Source: Candidatus Pseudobacter hemicellulosilyticus
GTDB lineage: Bacteria; Bacteroidota; Bacteroidia; Chitinophagales; Chitinophagaceae
Length of the DNA stretch: 64,000 nt
NCBI GenBank assembly: GCA_029202545.1
Contig: CP119311.1
Location: 5,456,001 to 5,520,000 of the forward strand
Direction of reading: 5' to 3'
Part shown: piece after piece, positions 52,059-61,775 of the stretch
How the letters are laid out: each line of letters begins with the position of its first letter
Position numbering within the stretch: the first letter of the stretch is position 1
Position numbers and translations under genes: made by a program
Notes under the pieces: generated by a model
The model's database searches: none
Told to the model about the DNA's origin: nothing
Seen by the model: only the letters and a program-made list of their open reading frames with translations

Positions 52059-53714
52059 ATGTTACCTAAAATCAGGCCTCATCGTACCCAAGTGTGGAAA
52101 AAACTGGACAGCCACTTCAAAAAAGCAAAAGAGCTGGAGCTATCCACCCTCTTTGCCGAAGACAAAAGAAGGTTCCAGCGTTTTTCCCTTCAGTTTGAAG
52201 ACATTCTGGTAGATTATTCCAAGAACCGCATTACCGACAAGACCCTGGGCCTCCTGCTGGACCTGGCCAAAGAATGCGAACTCAAGGATGCCATCAACGC
52301 TATGTTCAAAGGCGCTCCCATCAACGAGACCGAAGGCCGCGCCGTACTCCATACCGCCCTGCGCAATTTTTCCGGTAAACCCGTTAAAGTTGACGGCAAG
52401 GACGTTATGCCCGATGTTAAAAAAGTGCAGGAACAGATGCGCAAATTCTGCCAGCGTGTACACAGCGGCGAATGGCTGGGGTATACCGGTAAAAAAATTA
52501 AATACATCGTCAATATCGGTATCGGCGGCAGCGATCTCGGCCCCTTCATGGTGACCGAGGCCCTGAAGCCCTACTGGATGGAAGGTATCCAGCCCTACTT
52601 TGTGTCCAACGTGGATGCCACCCATATTGCAGAGACCCTCAAAAAGGTAAACCCCGAGGAAACCCTGTTCCTGGTGGCCAGCAAGACCTTCACCACCCAG
52701 GAAACCATGACCAACGCCCTCACCGCCCGCACCTGGTTCCTGGAAGCAGCCGGCGACGAGGCCCATGTAGCCAAACATTTCGTGGCCCTGAGCACCAATG
52801 AAAAAGAAGTGGTGAAATTCGGGATCGACAAAGCCAATATGTTTGAATTCTGGGATTGGGTTGGCGGTCGCTACTCCCTGTGGAGCGCTATCGGCCTGTC
52901 CATAGCCCTCACCGTAGGCTATCCCCATTTTGAACAACTGCTGAAAGGCGCACACAGCATCGACAACCATTTCCGCCAGGCGCCCCTTCAGAAAAATATT
53001 CCCGTGATCCTGGCCCTGATCGGCATCTGGTACACGGATTTCTTTGGCGCCCAGACGGAAGCCATCCTCCCCTATGATCAGTACCTGCACCGCTTTGCCG
53101 CCTATTTCCAGCAGGGCAATATGGAAAGCAATGGTAAAGGGGTTGACCGGAAAGGCAAACCCGTTGCCTATGCTACCGGTCCGGTGATCTGGGGCGAACC
53201 AGGAACAAACGGACAACACGCGTTCTACCAGCTGATCCACCAGGGTACTGTGCTGATCCCCTGCGATTTCATTGCACCCGCTATCAGCCATAATCCCATT
53301 GGCGACCACCACGCCAAACTACTGTCTAACTTCTTTGCACAAACGGAGGCGCTGATGAACGGCAAATCTGAAGAAGTAGTAAAAGCAGAACTGGTGAAAG
53401 CCGGTAAAAACGCCCAGGAGATCAAAGCCCTGGTGCCTTTCAAAGTGTTTGACGGTAATCGTCCCACCAACTCCATCCTGGTAAAACAGATCACACCGTA
53501 TACACTGGGGCAGCTGATTGCCATCTATGAGCACAAGATCTTTGTGCAGGGGGTGATCTGGAATATCTTCAGCTTTGACCAATGGGGTGTGGAACTGGGC
53601 AAGCAACTGGCCAATAACATCCTGCCTGAGCTGCAGAACGACAAGCAGATCTTCAGCCATGACGCCTCTACCAATGGCCTGATCAATGCCTGGAAAGAAA
53701 TGAAGAAAGCATAG
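52059..53714 (+). CDS. pgi: Glucose-6-phosphate isomerase
   Basis: The 551-residue enzyme interconverts glucose-6-phosphate and fructose-6-phosphate. Signatures: VNIGIGGSDLGPFMVTEAL (sugar phosphate binding), LVASKTFTTQETMTNA, FWDWVGGRYSLWSAIGLSIAL (the PGI signature), and the C-terminal QWGVELGKQLANNILPEL. Length and motif order are normal. It is preceded by an AT-rich promoter region and followed by a terminator shared with the convergent DUF3276 gene. Confidence 0.97.
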   Translation: MLPKIRPHRTQVWKKLDSHFKKAKELELSTLFAEDKRRFQRFSLQFEDILVDYSKNRITDKTLGLLLDLAKECELKDAINAMFKGAPINETEGRAVLHTALRNFSGKPVKVDGKDVMPDVKKVQEQMRKFCQRVHSGEWLGYTGKKIKYIVNIGIGGSDLGPFMVTEALKPYWMEGIQPYFVSNVDATHIAETLKKVNPEETLFLVASKTFTTQETMTNALTARTWFLEAAGDEAHVAKHFVALSTNEKEVVKFGIDKANMFEFWDWVGGRYSLWSAIGLSIALTVGYPHFEQLLKGAHSIDNHFRQAPLQKNIPVILALIGIWYTDFFGAQTEAILPYDQYLHRFAAYFQQGNMESNGKGVDRKGKPVAYATGPVIWGEPGTNGQHAFYQLIHQGTVLIPCDFIAPAISHNPIGDHHAKLLSNFFAQTEALMNGKSEEVVKAELVKAGKNAQEIKALVPFKVFDGNRPTNSILVKQITPYTLGQLIAIYEHKIFVQGVIWNIFSFDQWGVELGKQLANNILPELQNDKQIFSHDASTNGLINAWKEMKKA

Positions 53715-53736
53715 CATTAATGGGTTCTCCCAATAG

Positions 53737-53769
53737 AAAAAGCCCTTCGGAAGTCCGAAGGGCTTTTTT
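53737..53769. terminator. Bidirectional terminator between pgi and the DUF3276 gene
   Basis: Stem AAAAAGCCCTTCGGA / TCCGAAGGGCTTTTTT with loop AG. Complementary A- and T-runs on both sides let it serve both convergent genes. Confidence 0.9.
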
Positions 53770-53795
53770 ATGCAAATATTTTTTTTACAGAGCGA

Positions 53796-54248
53796 TTACC
53801 ATTTGTCTACTTCCTCACCGGCATCAGCGGAGGGAGCGGAAACAACTTCAGCAGCTGCAACAACATGTGCTGTAACCGGAGCACTGCTGGTTACTACTGT
53901 TTCTTCTTCTTCAATCAGTCCCTCTTCTCCAACTTCTCCACCTTCGTGGTCAGCAATCTGATCGTGGTTGTATGCGTCGAAATCAAAGTTAGGCATCAGG
54001 TCGGTCTTAACATAATCAACTGCCTCTGTGAGCGCCTTCAGGAACTTGTTGAAATCCTCCTTGTACAGGAAGATCTTGTGACGGTCGTACCCGTTTTCGT
54101 TGAATTTCTTTCTACTCTCCGTGATGGTAATGTAGTAGTCATTGCCGCGGGTAGCTCTCACATCAAAGAAGTAAGTTCTTCTTTTTCCAGCCCTGATGCG
54201 TTTACTGTAAACGCTCTCCATTCGTTTGTCGTTATTTTCGTACGCCAC
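53796..54248 (-). CDS. DUF3276 PUR-like nucleic-acid-binding protein
   Basis: Translation starts at GTG 54248 (MAYENNDKRMESVYSKRI). The 150-residue protein carries the PUR-alpha-like unit of DUF3276: SVYSKRIRAGKRRTYFFDVRATRGNDYYITITESRKKF followed by KIFLYKEDFNKFLKALTEAVDYV. Such domains bind single-stranded DNA or RNA; the Borrelia homologue BpuR is a known example. The acidic tail (EEGLIEEEETVV through APSADAGEEVDKW) has no clear fold. It has the best promoter in the window (54305-54335), which suggests strong expression. Confidence 0.9.
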   Translation of the reverse strand: MAYENNDKRMESVYSKRIRAGKRRTYFFDVRATRGNDYYITITESRKKFNENGYDRHKIFLYKEDFNKFLKALTEAVDYVKTDLMPNFDFDAYNHDQIADHEGGEVGEEGLIEEEETVVTSSAPVTAHVVAAAEVVSAPSADAGEEVDKW

Positions 54249-54304
54249 AGTCTTTAAAATTTTTGCAGTTTAATAATTGGCAGTTTTAAACAAAAAAGTA
54301 GGCA

Positions 54305-54335
54305 CAAATATAATATTGTTTGGGAATCGGCCAAA
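54305..54335 (-). promoter_or_regulatory. Consensus Bacteroidota promoter (TTTG-N19-TATATTTG)
   Basis: On the minus strand TTTG (plus 54332-54335) is separated by exactly 19 bases from TATATTTG (plus 54305-54312). This fits the TTTG-N19-TAnnTTTG consensus perfectly and lies about 57 bases before the DUF3276 start codon. Confidence 0.8.
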
Positions 54336-54390
54336 TTTCCCGCCCCATATTTGCGGGTATTTCTTTCTACGAACTGAACAATTTAATGCC

Positions 54391-56262
54391 TCAGTTGTCT
54401 TCGGGGCGCTGCCTGTTTTCCTGTAATTGTTGCGTATACAAATACGTATAGTACCCGTTGAGGGCCAGGAGATCCGCGTGGGTGCCCTGTTCTACGATTT
54501 TTCCTTCTTCCAGCACAATGATCTGATCGAAATCAAATAAGGTAAATATTCGATGCGTAATTATAATAGCGGTCTTCTCCTTCAAAAACCGGTTCAGGTT
54601 GCCCAATATCTCCTTTTCAGTCCGGGCATCCACTGCACTGAGGCAATCATCAAACACCACAATGCCGGGATCCTTGAGCAATGCCCGGGCAATGGAGATC
54701 CGCTGCTTCTGGCCGCCGCTCAGCGTTACGCCTCTTTCACCGATCATGGTGGCATACTGCTCATGAAAACCCTGGATCTCTTTCTCCACACTGGCATAGC
54801 GGGCCGCCCGCTCAATGTCTTCCATAGAGGCGGCCGATACGCCGAAGCGGATATTGTTGGCAATGGTATCACTGAACAGGAACACGTCCTGCGGCACATA
54901 GCTGATCTGCGTGCGCAGGGATTGCAGGTCCAGGCTGCTGATGGGCTGCCCGTCCACAGCAATACTGCCCCGCGTAGCGTCATACATGCGCAGGAGCAGC
55001 TGGGCGATGGTGGTCTTCCCGCTGCCGGTATGGCCAATGATGGCGATCTTCTGTCCTTTTTTTATGTGGAGGTTGAACTGCTTGAGCGCGTGAATACCAG
55101 TATTGGGATAGATGAAATCAACATCCCTGAACTGGATATCACCTTGTAAAACAGGCGTTAGGGCCTCAGCAGGGCTGCTGATGACCGGCGTGGTATCCAG
55201 GAACTCGTTCAGCCGCTTCTGCGAAGCTGCCGCCCGCTGGATCATACTGGCCGTCCAGCCGATGGCGCTGACCGGGAAGGTCAGCATATTGATGTACATC
55301 ACAAATTCCGCAATAGTGCCGATGGTGACCTCGTGGCTGCCATAAATGGCATAGATGCCGCCGATCATGATGGTCAGCAGGGTGCTGAAACCAATGAGCA
55401 GGGCCATGGAAGGGAAATACACCGCCTCCAGCTTCGCCAGGCCGATCGCATTCTTTTTGTATTCCTCACTGTTCTTTTCAAAATGCGCATTCATGGCCTG
55501 CTCCTGTACAAAGGATTTGATGACCCGGATGCCGGAATAGGACTCCTGCGCATTGGTGGTCAGATCAGAAAGGAGCGCCTGGATCCTTTCGCTTTTTTTG
55601 TTGATGACGGTATTGACAAAATAAATGGTCACCGCCAGCAGGGGCAGCGGGGCCAGCACATACAGCGTAAGCCTCGGCTCAGTGGCAAACATGAAATAGA
55701 GACTGAAACCGATGGTAGCGGCCAGGTTAATAAAATACATAAGCGCCGGACCGGTATACATACGCACCCGGCTCACATCTTCCGCAATGCGGTTCATGAG
55801 GTCGCCGGTATTATGTGTTTTGTAGAAATTGCTGTCGAGCTTCAGGTAATGATTGAATACTTCATTCTTCTGATCGTATTCTATATGCCGGCTCATGACA
55901 ATAATGGTCTGTCGCATCAGGAACATAAAGAAGCCGCTCAGTATAGCCAGTCCCAGCAGGATGATCCCCGCCCAGACCACCAGCCGCCCGAAGCTTATAT
56001 CCGCATTACGGAATACAGCAATCAGCTCCTGTACGCTGATATCATAGCGGGACTGCTTCTTTTCCAGTCCGGCCACTTTGGCGTCATAGGTTTCCGGGCT
56101 GGTCTTCTGCACCAGCTCCGCCTGCACTTCATCAACCACAAACCCGGTAAGCTGGGGCGTGAGGATCTTAAAATAGTTGGACAATACGATGAACAGGATC
56201 CCAAAAAGGAATCGCCACCGGTATTTCCAGAAGTATTTATTGATCGCCTTCAGTTGTTTCAA
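54391..56262 (-). CDS. ABC transporter, fused permease and ATPase (MsbA-like)
   Basis: A start at TTG 56262 (MKQLKAINKYFWKYRWRFLFG) gives 623 residues and the normal N-terminus of Bacteroidota exporters; a TTG at 56280 and a far ATG at 56412 are alternatives, but the latter would overlap the divergent sigma-factor gene. Residues about 20-330 form the six-helix exporter domain. The ATPase has Walker A GHTGSGKTT, Q-loop SYVPQDVFLF, signature LSGGQKQRISIARALL and Walker B IVVFDDCLSAVD, with the H-loop in IIITHR. It is a homodimeric half-transporter; lipid or drug export is inferred. An extra helical segment (KKQSRYDISVQELIAVFRNAD) sits in the first loop. Confidence 0.92.
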   Translation of the reverse strand: MKQLKAINKYFWKYRWRFLFGILFIVLSNYFKILTPQLTGFVVDEVQAELVQKTSPETYDAKVAGLEKKQSRYDISVQELIAVFRNADISFGRLVVWAGIILLGLAILSGFFMFLMRQTIIVMSRHIEYDQKNEVFNHYLKLDSNFYKTHNTGDLMNRIAEDVSRVRMYTGPALMYFINLAATIGFSLYFMFATEPRLTLYVLAPLPLLAVTIYFVNTVINKKSERIQALLSDLTTNAQESYSGIRVIKSFVQEQAMNAHFEKNSEEYKKNAIGLAKLEAVYFPSMALLIGFSTLLTIMIGGIYAIYGSHEVTIGTIAEFVMYINMLTFPVSAIGWTASMIQRAAASQKRLNEFLDTTPVISSPAEALTPVLQGDIQFRDVDFIYPNTGIHALKQFNLHIKKGQKIAIIGHTGSGKTTIAQLLLRMYDATRGSIAVDGQPISSLDLQSLRTQISYVPQDVFLFSDTIANNIRFGVSAASMEDIERAARYASVEKEIQGFHEQYATMIGERGVTLSGGQKQRISIARALLKDPGIVVFDDCLSAVDARTEKEILGNLNRFLKEKTAIIITHRIFTLFDFDQIIVLEEGKIVEQGTHADLLALNGYYTYLYTQQLQENRQRPEDN

Positions 56263-56353
56263 ACGTGAAAATTTACGCAAAGGTAAGGGTTGCAGGGGGT
56301 GAAATTGTACAAAGAGTTGTAGTTTGCAGCCCCCAACCAATATGTAACCAACA

Positions 56354-56947
56354 TTGTCCGCTAATAGTTCATACGTGGATAAAGAACTGCTTCTACAGAT
56401 CGCCGCCGGCAACGAAAAGGCTTTCGCAATTTTTGTACGGCATCACCTGCGCAATATCTACGGGCATTGCCTCAGCTATCTCAAATCCCCCCAGCAAGCA
56501 GAAGAACTGACCCAGGATATCTTCCTCCAGCTCTGGAAACAGCGGGCTACCCTGCCCACACTGGATAACCCGGAAGACTATATCTATATCCTCTCCCGCA
56601 ACCATATTTTCCGCTCCTACCGTAAAAAAGTGATGGAGCTGGCGGAACTGCCGGACAATTTTGACCAGGCAGCGCCGGAACTGGCCGATGAGCTGGCAGA
56701 ATACAAGGACGCCTATGCCCTGCTGATGCGTGGCATTGACCAGCTCCCGGAAAAACGCCGCGCTGTATTTATCATGAGCCGTATAGAAGGACTGAGCCAT
56801 GCCGAGATAGCTGAGCGGACAGGCCTCCACAAGGTCACTGTGGCGCAGTATATTATGCTGGCCCTTGACTTCCTCAAGAAATATTTACAGGAAAACAATG
56901 GAGAGTCCATCGGCGTCATCCTGCTATTGCTGCAAATTTTTTCCTGA
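56354..56947 (+). CDS. ECF sigma factor of the FecI-like Bacteroidota group
   Basis: The 197-residue protein has sigma region 2 (NIYGHCLSYLKSPQQAEELTQDIFLQLWKQRATL) and region 4 (QLPEKRRAVFIMSRIEGLSHAEIAERTGLHKVTVAQYI). No ATG is available; TTG 56354 (MSANSSYVDKELL) is used here, and GTG 56375 is a second possibility. It is followed 77 bases later by the FecR anti-sigma gene and then SusC, the standard order in which an outer-membrane receptor signals through FecR to the sigma factor. It would activate the SusC operon when ligand is present. Confidence 0.92.
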   Translation: MSANSSYVDKELLLQIAAGNEKAFAIFVRHHLRNIYGHCLSYLKSPQQAEELTQDIFLQLWKQRATLPTLDNPEDYIYILSRNHIFRSYRKKVMELAELPDNFDQAAPELADELAEYKDAYALLMRGIDQLPEKRRAVFIMSRIEGLSHAEIAERTGLHKVTVAQYIMLALDFLKKYLQENNGESIGVILLLLQIFS

Positions 56948-57024
56948 CATTTTTTTACCCGGCTACTTAGCTGGCGGTTGCAAATGGACTCTTTAACTAT
57001 TGGTTGCCTGAAATCTCAACAACT

Positions 57025-58194
57025 ATGACTGTGCAGCGATTATATGAACTGACGGACAAATACCTGAACAATGAGCTGGGTCCCGGCGAGCTTAAGGAGC
57101 TGCATGCGCTGCTTGGTAAGCCGGAAGGACAGGCTGCTGCGGAAGAACAGCTGCTGGAGCAGCTGCGTAACAAAGCGTTGATACTGCCCGAAGCCGATGG
57201 CCCCCTGCCTGCCGGCCTGGAAGAAAGGATCCTGGCAGGCGCCAAAGCTCCTGCTTCCCGACTTTCCCGGATTGTCCGGATAGGCAGGCCCGCACGGGCT
57301 GCCGCCATCCTGGTACTCCTGGCAGGCATTGCCGCCTGGCTGTTCTGGAAACCCGGCTCCGGGAAAGCCGGCGCCCCCGTGACGCAGCAGGAGATCCTGC
57401 CCGGCCGCAACGGAGCGGTACTGACACTGGCCGACGGGCGCAGTATAGTACTGGACAGCGCCGGCAACGGCCTTATTGCCAGCCAGGCCGGCAGCAAAGT
57501 GGTCCTGCAGGACAACCAGCTGCTGTACCAGTCCAATGCAGACAGCACGCAGGCTGCGCCGGAAATGAATACCCTGACAACACCCAGGGGCCGCCAGTTC
57601 CATATCACCCTGCCTGATGGCAGCAGGGTATGGCTTAACTCTGTATCCTCCATCCGCTATCCGACCCGTTTTCGCGAGACGAACCGGACAGTGGAGATCA
57701 GCGGAGAAGCCTACCTGGAGATCAAAGACAACCCCAGTCAGCCCTTTCGGGTGATTGTCAACAACAGCACTATTGAAGTGCTGGGCACCCGCTTCAACGT
57801 ACATGCTTACCAGGATGAAGATTATCTGACCACTACCCTGCTCGGGGGTAAGGTCCGGGTATCCTCCCGGAAAGGAGCCGTTATCCTCCAGCCCGGCCAG
57901 CAGGCCCTGCTCCACCAACAGGAGCTGACCCCGCAGGTCCGTACGGCGGATACAGAAAAAGTGATGGCCTGGAAAGACGGATTCTTCGAATTCGACCAGC
58001 TGGATATTCCGCAGATGCTGCGGGAGATCAGCCGCTGGTATGATGTAGAGATCCGTATCCGGCAGCCCCTGCCCAAAGTTCAGCTGGGCGGGCGCATCAG
58101 CCGGCAGCTGCCGCTGTCCGAAGTGCTGCAGTCACTGGAATCATTCGGCATCCATTTCCAGCTGGAAGGAAGGACCCTGATCGTTAAGCCTTAA
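57025..58194 (+). CDS. FecR-family anti-sigma factor
   Basis: The ATG at 57025 (MTVQRLYELTDKYLNNELGPGEL) gives 389 residues; a TTG seven codons upstream is less likely. Residues 1-75 form the cytoplasmic sigma-binding part. The single membrane helix is AAAILVLLAGIAAWLFW. The periplasmic part holds the FecR domain (RQFHITLPDGSRVWLNSVSSIRYPTRF, NSTIEVLGTRFNVHAY) and the C-terminal DUF4974 (FEFDQLDIPQMLREISRWYDVEI, ESFGIHFQLEGRTL), which touches the STN domain of the SusC-type receptor. It reads the receptor signal and controls the upstream sigma factor. Confidence 0.94.
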   Translation: MTVQRLYELTDKYLNNELGPGELKELHALLGKPEGQAAAEEQLLEQLRNKALILPEADGPLPAGLEERILAGAKAPASRLSRIVRIGRPARAAAILVLLAGIAAWLFWKPGSGKAGAPVTQQEILPGRNGAVLTLADGRSIVLDSAGNGLIASQAGSKVVLQDNQLLYQSNADSTQAAPEMNTLTTPRGRQFHITLPDGSRVWLNSVSSIRYPTRFRETNRTVEISGEAYLEIKDNPSQPFRVIVNNSTIEVLGTRFNVHAYQDEDYLTTTLLGGKVRVSSRKGAVILQPGQQALLHQQELTPQVRTADTEKVMAWKDGFFEFDQLDIPQMLREISRWYDVEIRIRQPLPKVQLGGRISRQLPLSEVLQSLESFGIHFQLEGRTLIVKP

Positions 58195-58257
58195 TCTGTC
58201 GGTTTGCCCGGAATACGGGTATTTACTTTACTTAAAAACCAAAACATACTAACTGCT

Positions 58258-61200
58258 ATGCATGTTGTTTTGCAGGGCCTGTCACGCCCATACCCCGGAC
58301 AGTCCCATTCCACACCATTGTCCATTCAACGCTCCGGAACAGCGGGAAAAACCACCCGCCGCCGGCAGCCCTTCATCGTCCTGCTGCTCCTGCTCTGCTG
58401 CTGTTGTAGCCGGCTGCAGGCGCAGACCGCCACCATCAGCATGAAAGCCGTGCCGGTCCAAAAAGTACTGAAGGAATTATCACGTCAGACAAAGATCTCC
58501 ATCGTTTACAACGAAGCTATCTTTAAAGACCTGCCGCCCGTTACCATTGATGTCAGGAATGCGCCCATCAATGAAGTGCTGGACAAATGCCTGGAAGGAA
58601 AAGGCTTCCAGCGCAATATGGAAGGCAATATCATCAGCATCAAAAAAGCACCGGCGCCTACCCCGGCCGCCGGCAGCAGCCAGGACGCCGCTATCCGCGG
58701 TATGGTGCTGGACAAAGAAGGTAAACCTGTGGAAGGCGCTACCATCCTGCTGAAAGGCCCTATCTCCCGCTCCACCACTGCTGACGCCAGCGGCAGTTTT
58801 GTATTCACAGGCGTACCCGCCGGTAAATACATGCTCACCGTGACCAGTGTAGGGTTTGAGAAACAAGCCAAACAGATCAGTATGGGCGACAATAACAGTA
58901 GTCTGAATTTTGTACTGGATAAACAATGGGCGGAATCAGAACAGGTAGTGGTGAATGGTATCTATAGCCGGCCCAAAGAGAATTTTACAGGCGCCGCCAC
59001 TTCCTTTACCGGCGAAGAGCTGCGCCAGGTGAACCCTACCAGTATATTACAGGCCCTCAAATCACTGGACGCCTCTATCCAGATGCCGGCCGATAACGTG
59101 ATGGGCTCTGATCCCAATACCCTGCCCCGCTTCCAGGTCCGCGGCACCAACAGTATTATGCAGACCGATCTCAAAAGCGAGTATGGCTATATCAGCAATC
59201 CGCCCCTCATCATCATTGATGGTTTTGAATCCACCCTGCAGGCCCTCTTTGATATGGACATCAACCGCATTGCCCGGGTGACCGTGCTGAAAGATGCAGC
59301 CGCCACCGCCATCTATGGCTCCAAATCGGCCAACGGCGTACTGGTGATACAGACAGTCCAACCCAAATCCGGCAAAACACAGGTCAACTATACCACCACC
59401 CTGGGGATCAATATGCCGGACCTCGGCAGTTTTGACCTGATGAATGCACAGGAAAAAATGGAGCTGGAAAGGATCGCCGGCCTCTACCGCAACCGCAATT
59501 TCTCCGACCAGCAAAAACTCAATGATAAATACAACCTGGTGCTGCACAACGTGGAGCAGGGCGTAAATACGTACTGGCTCTCGCAACCCCTGCAAACGGA
59601 GTTCAGCCACGCCCATACCCTCTCGCTCAGCGCCGGCACCGAACGGTTTGTCTATATGGGGACCTTCTCCTATAAAAATAATGGCGGTATCATGAAAGGC
59701 TCCATGCGCAATAACCTGGATGGGATCCTCAATGTACGCTATACCAGCAAGGACAAACGGCTGCAGTTCCAGACCCAGTTCAGCATTGGCGCCATGACCG
59801 CACACAATTCTCCCTACGGCGATTTTGGCAATTACGCCAAACTCAATCCCTACTGGATGGCCAGGGACCAGCATGGCAATATCACCCGGTATGTAGATAT
59901 CTACCCTACCACGGAAGGTACCGGCCTGATCAATGCCGCCCATACGCCCAGTGTGGTGAACCCGCTCTGGAATACTACCCTGAATACTGTTGACAAGAAC
60001 AGCAGCCTGAATATCCAGCAGAATTTCTGGGTGGAATACCTGCTTGTCAAAAACCTGAAAGTGAACGCCACTTTCAGTTACAATACCGGCAGCACGGAAT
60101 CCCATAAGTTCCTGCCGGGCACCGCCTCACAGTTCTTTAATCAGTCGGACTTCACAGAAAGAGGCAGCTACGACAAGGGCACCGGCAAAAGCCATATTTA
60201 CCAGGGCAACGCTACCCTTAACTACGGCCGCAATTTTGGCAAGCACACCCTCTATACCACTGCGGGCCTGAGCATCCAGCAGAACAGCAGTGAGAACCTG
60301 GCTATTTCAGTGAAAGGATTTCCGAGCAGCCGCCTGGACGACCTGCTCTTCGGGCTCACCTACAGCGGTACAAAACCTACCGGCGCCTATACCATCACCC
60401 GTACCGTAGGTTACCTGGGCAATGCCAGCTATGCTTACGATAACCGTTACCTGCTGGACCTTTCCCTCCGCTCTGACGGCTCTTCTGTGTTTGGGACCGA
60501 CAAACGTTTTGGCCAGCTCTGGTCCGTTGGTACCGGCTGGAATGTCCACAATGAACATTTCATCAGGCTGCCGAAATTTATGAGCCGCCTCAAACTTACC
60601 GGCACCTACGGTTTCACCGGTTCCGTGAACTTCCCCAGCTATGCAGCCGCCACCACCTACAAATACATCACTACCGGCCGCTACCTGGATTTTGTGCCCG
60701 CTACCATTACCGCTATGGGTAACCCCGACCTGGTATGGCAGCGCACCAAGAAAGGCAACCTGGGCGCAGACTTCGGTTTATTCAATAACCGGTTAAGCGT
60801 GAACGTTGATTTTTATAATGAGACCACGGACGACCTGATCATGGCCAACCAGAGCGCTCCCTCCACCGGTTTTCCCGAATACCATAATAACCTCGGCAAA
60901 AGCCAGAACAGGGGTTATGAGGTGAGCGTCAGCGCTTTCATCCTGCGCAACCCCGCCCGCAAACTGTACTGGAGCATCTCCACCTCCTTCTACCGGAACG
61001 AGAACAAACTGCTCCAGATCACCGATGTGCTGAAAGCCCAGAACCAGGCGGCTAAAGACCTGCAGGCTTCCGGCGGTTACAACAAGCCCGTACTCCAATA
61101 CCAGGAAGGCAAAAGCCTCAGCACCCTGTATGCTGTGCGCTCCCTCGGCATTGATGCCGCCACAGGTTATGAGATCTTCCTGACAAAGGATGGCAAGCAG

Positions 61201-61770
61201 ACCTATGTATGGAACGTGGATGACGCCGTGGCCATGGGCGATATGCAGCCTAAGCTCAACCTGACCTTCACCAACAATTTCCAGTACAAATGGATCCGGC
61301 TCAACTTCGCCGTGCGCGTACAGACCGGCGCCGTCCTGTATAACAATACCCTGGTGGATAAGCTGGAGAATGCAGACCTGACCATGAATATGGACCGGCG
61401 CGCCCTGAGCGACCGCTGGCAGACGCCAGGCGTGCCTGCTGATTACAAGGGGCTCACAGACCTGGAAGGCTATACCCGCACCAGTGATCCCACAGCTGTT
61501 ACCTCCCGCTTTGTGCAGAAGGCCAACACCATTGAGATCACCGGCATCTCCCTGGATCCCGGCGCCCTGCTGGAAAGGTATATCACCAAATACACCAACC
61601 TGCTCATCAACAAGCTCAACGCCAAAACAGATGATGTGCTGAAATCGAATATGGTAAGCGTCCGCTTCTACATGAACAACGCCTTTACCATCACCAGCCT
61701 GAAACGGGAACGCGGTACTTCCTATCCCTTCAACAGGACCTATTCCCTCAACATTTCACTTCAGTTATAA
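58258..61770 (+). CDS. SusC/RagA-type TonB-linked receptor with N-terminal STN domain
   Basis: The ATG at 58258 gives 1170 residues. The signal peptide is unusual: a long basic N-region (to TRRRQPF) and then IVLLLLLCCCCSRLQAQ with four consecutive Cys. The STN signalling domain (about 57-130) is ISMKAVPVQKVLKELSRQTKISIVYNE. The carboxypeptidase-regulatory domain (about 145-225) is RGMVLDKEGKPVEGATILLKG through TVTSVGFEKQ. The plug carries the SusC signature (PPLIIIDGFESTL, VTVLKDAAATAIYGSKSANGVLVI). The rest is the 22-strand barrel ending TYSLNISLQL. It works with the SusD protein to import an oligosaccharide or peptide; STN couples it to FecR. Substrate unknown. Confidence 0.94.
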   Translation: MHVVLQGLSRPYPGQSHSTPLSIQRSGTAGKTTRRRQPFIVLLLLLCCCCSRLQAQTATISMKAVPVQKVLKELSRQTKISIVYNEAIFKDLPPVTIDVRNAPINEVLDKCLEGKGFQRNMEGNIISIKKAPAPTPAAGSSQDAAIRGMVLDKEGKPVEGATILLKGPISRSTTADASGSFVFTGVPAGKYMLTVTSVGFEKQAKQISMGDNNSSLNFVLDKQWAESEQVVVNGIYSRPKENFTGAATSFTGEELRQVNPTSILQALKSLDASIQMPADNVMGSDPNTLPRFQVRGTNSIMQTDLKSEYGYISNPPLIIIDGFESTLQALFDMDINRIARVTVLKDAAATAIYGSKSANGVLVIQTVQPKSGKTQVNYTTTLGINMPDLGSFDLMNAQEKMELERIAGLYRNRNFSDQQKLNDKYNLVLHNVEQGVNTYWLSQPLQTEFSHAHTLSLSAGTERFVYMGTFSYKNNGGIMKGSMRNNLDGILNVRYTSKDKRLQFQTQFSIGAMTAHNSPYGDFGNYAKLNPYWMARDQHGNITRYVDIYPTTEGTGLINAAHTPSVVNPLWNTTLNTVDKNSSLNIQQNFWVEYLLVKNLKVNATFSYNTGSTESHKFLPGTASQFFNQSDFTERGSYDKGTGKSHIYQGNATLNYGRNFGKHTLYTTAGLSIQQNSSENLAISVKGFPSSRLDDLLFGLTYSGTKPTGAYTITRTVGYLGNASYAYDNRYLLDLSLRSDGSSVFGTDKRFGQLWSVGTGWNVHNEHFIRLPKFMSRLKLTGTYGFTGSVNFPSYAAATTYKYITTGRYLDFVPATITAMGNPDLVWQRTKKGNLGADFGLFNNRLSVNVDFYNETTDDLIMANQSAPSTGFPEYHNNLGKSQNRGYEVSVSAFILRNPARKLYWSISTSFYRNENKLLQITDVLKAQNQAAKDLQASGGYNKPVLQYQEGKSLSTLYAVRSLGIDAATGYEIFLTKDGKQTYVWNVDDAVAMGDMQPKLNLTFTNNFQYKWIRLNFAVRVQTGAVLYNNTLVDKLENADLTMNMDRRALSDRWQTPGVPADYKGLTDLEGYTRTSDPTAVTSRFVQKANTIEITGISLDPGALLERYITKYTNLLINKLNAKTDDVLKSNMVSVRFYMNNAFTITSLKRERGTSYPFNRTYSLNISLQL

Positions 61771-61775
61771 GAGAT

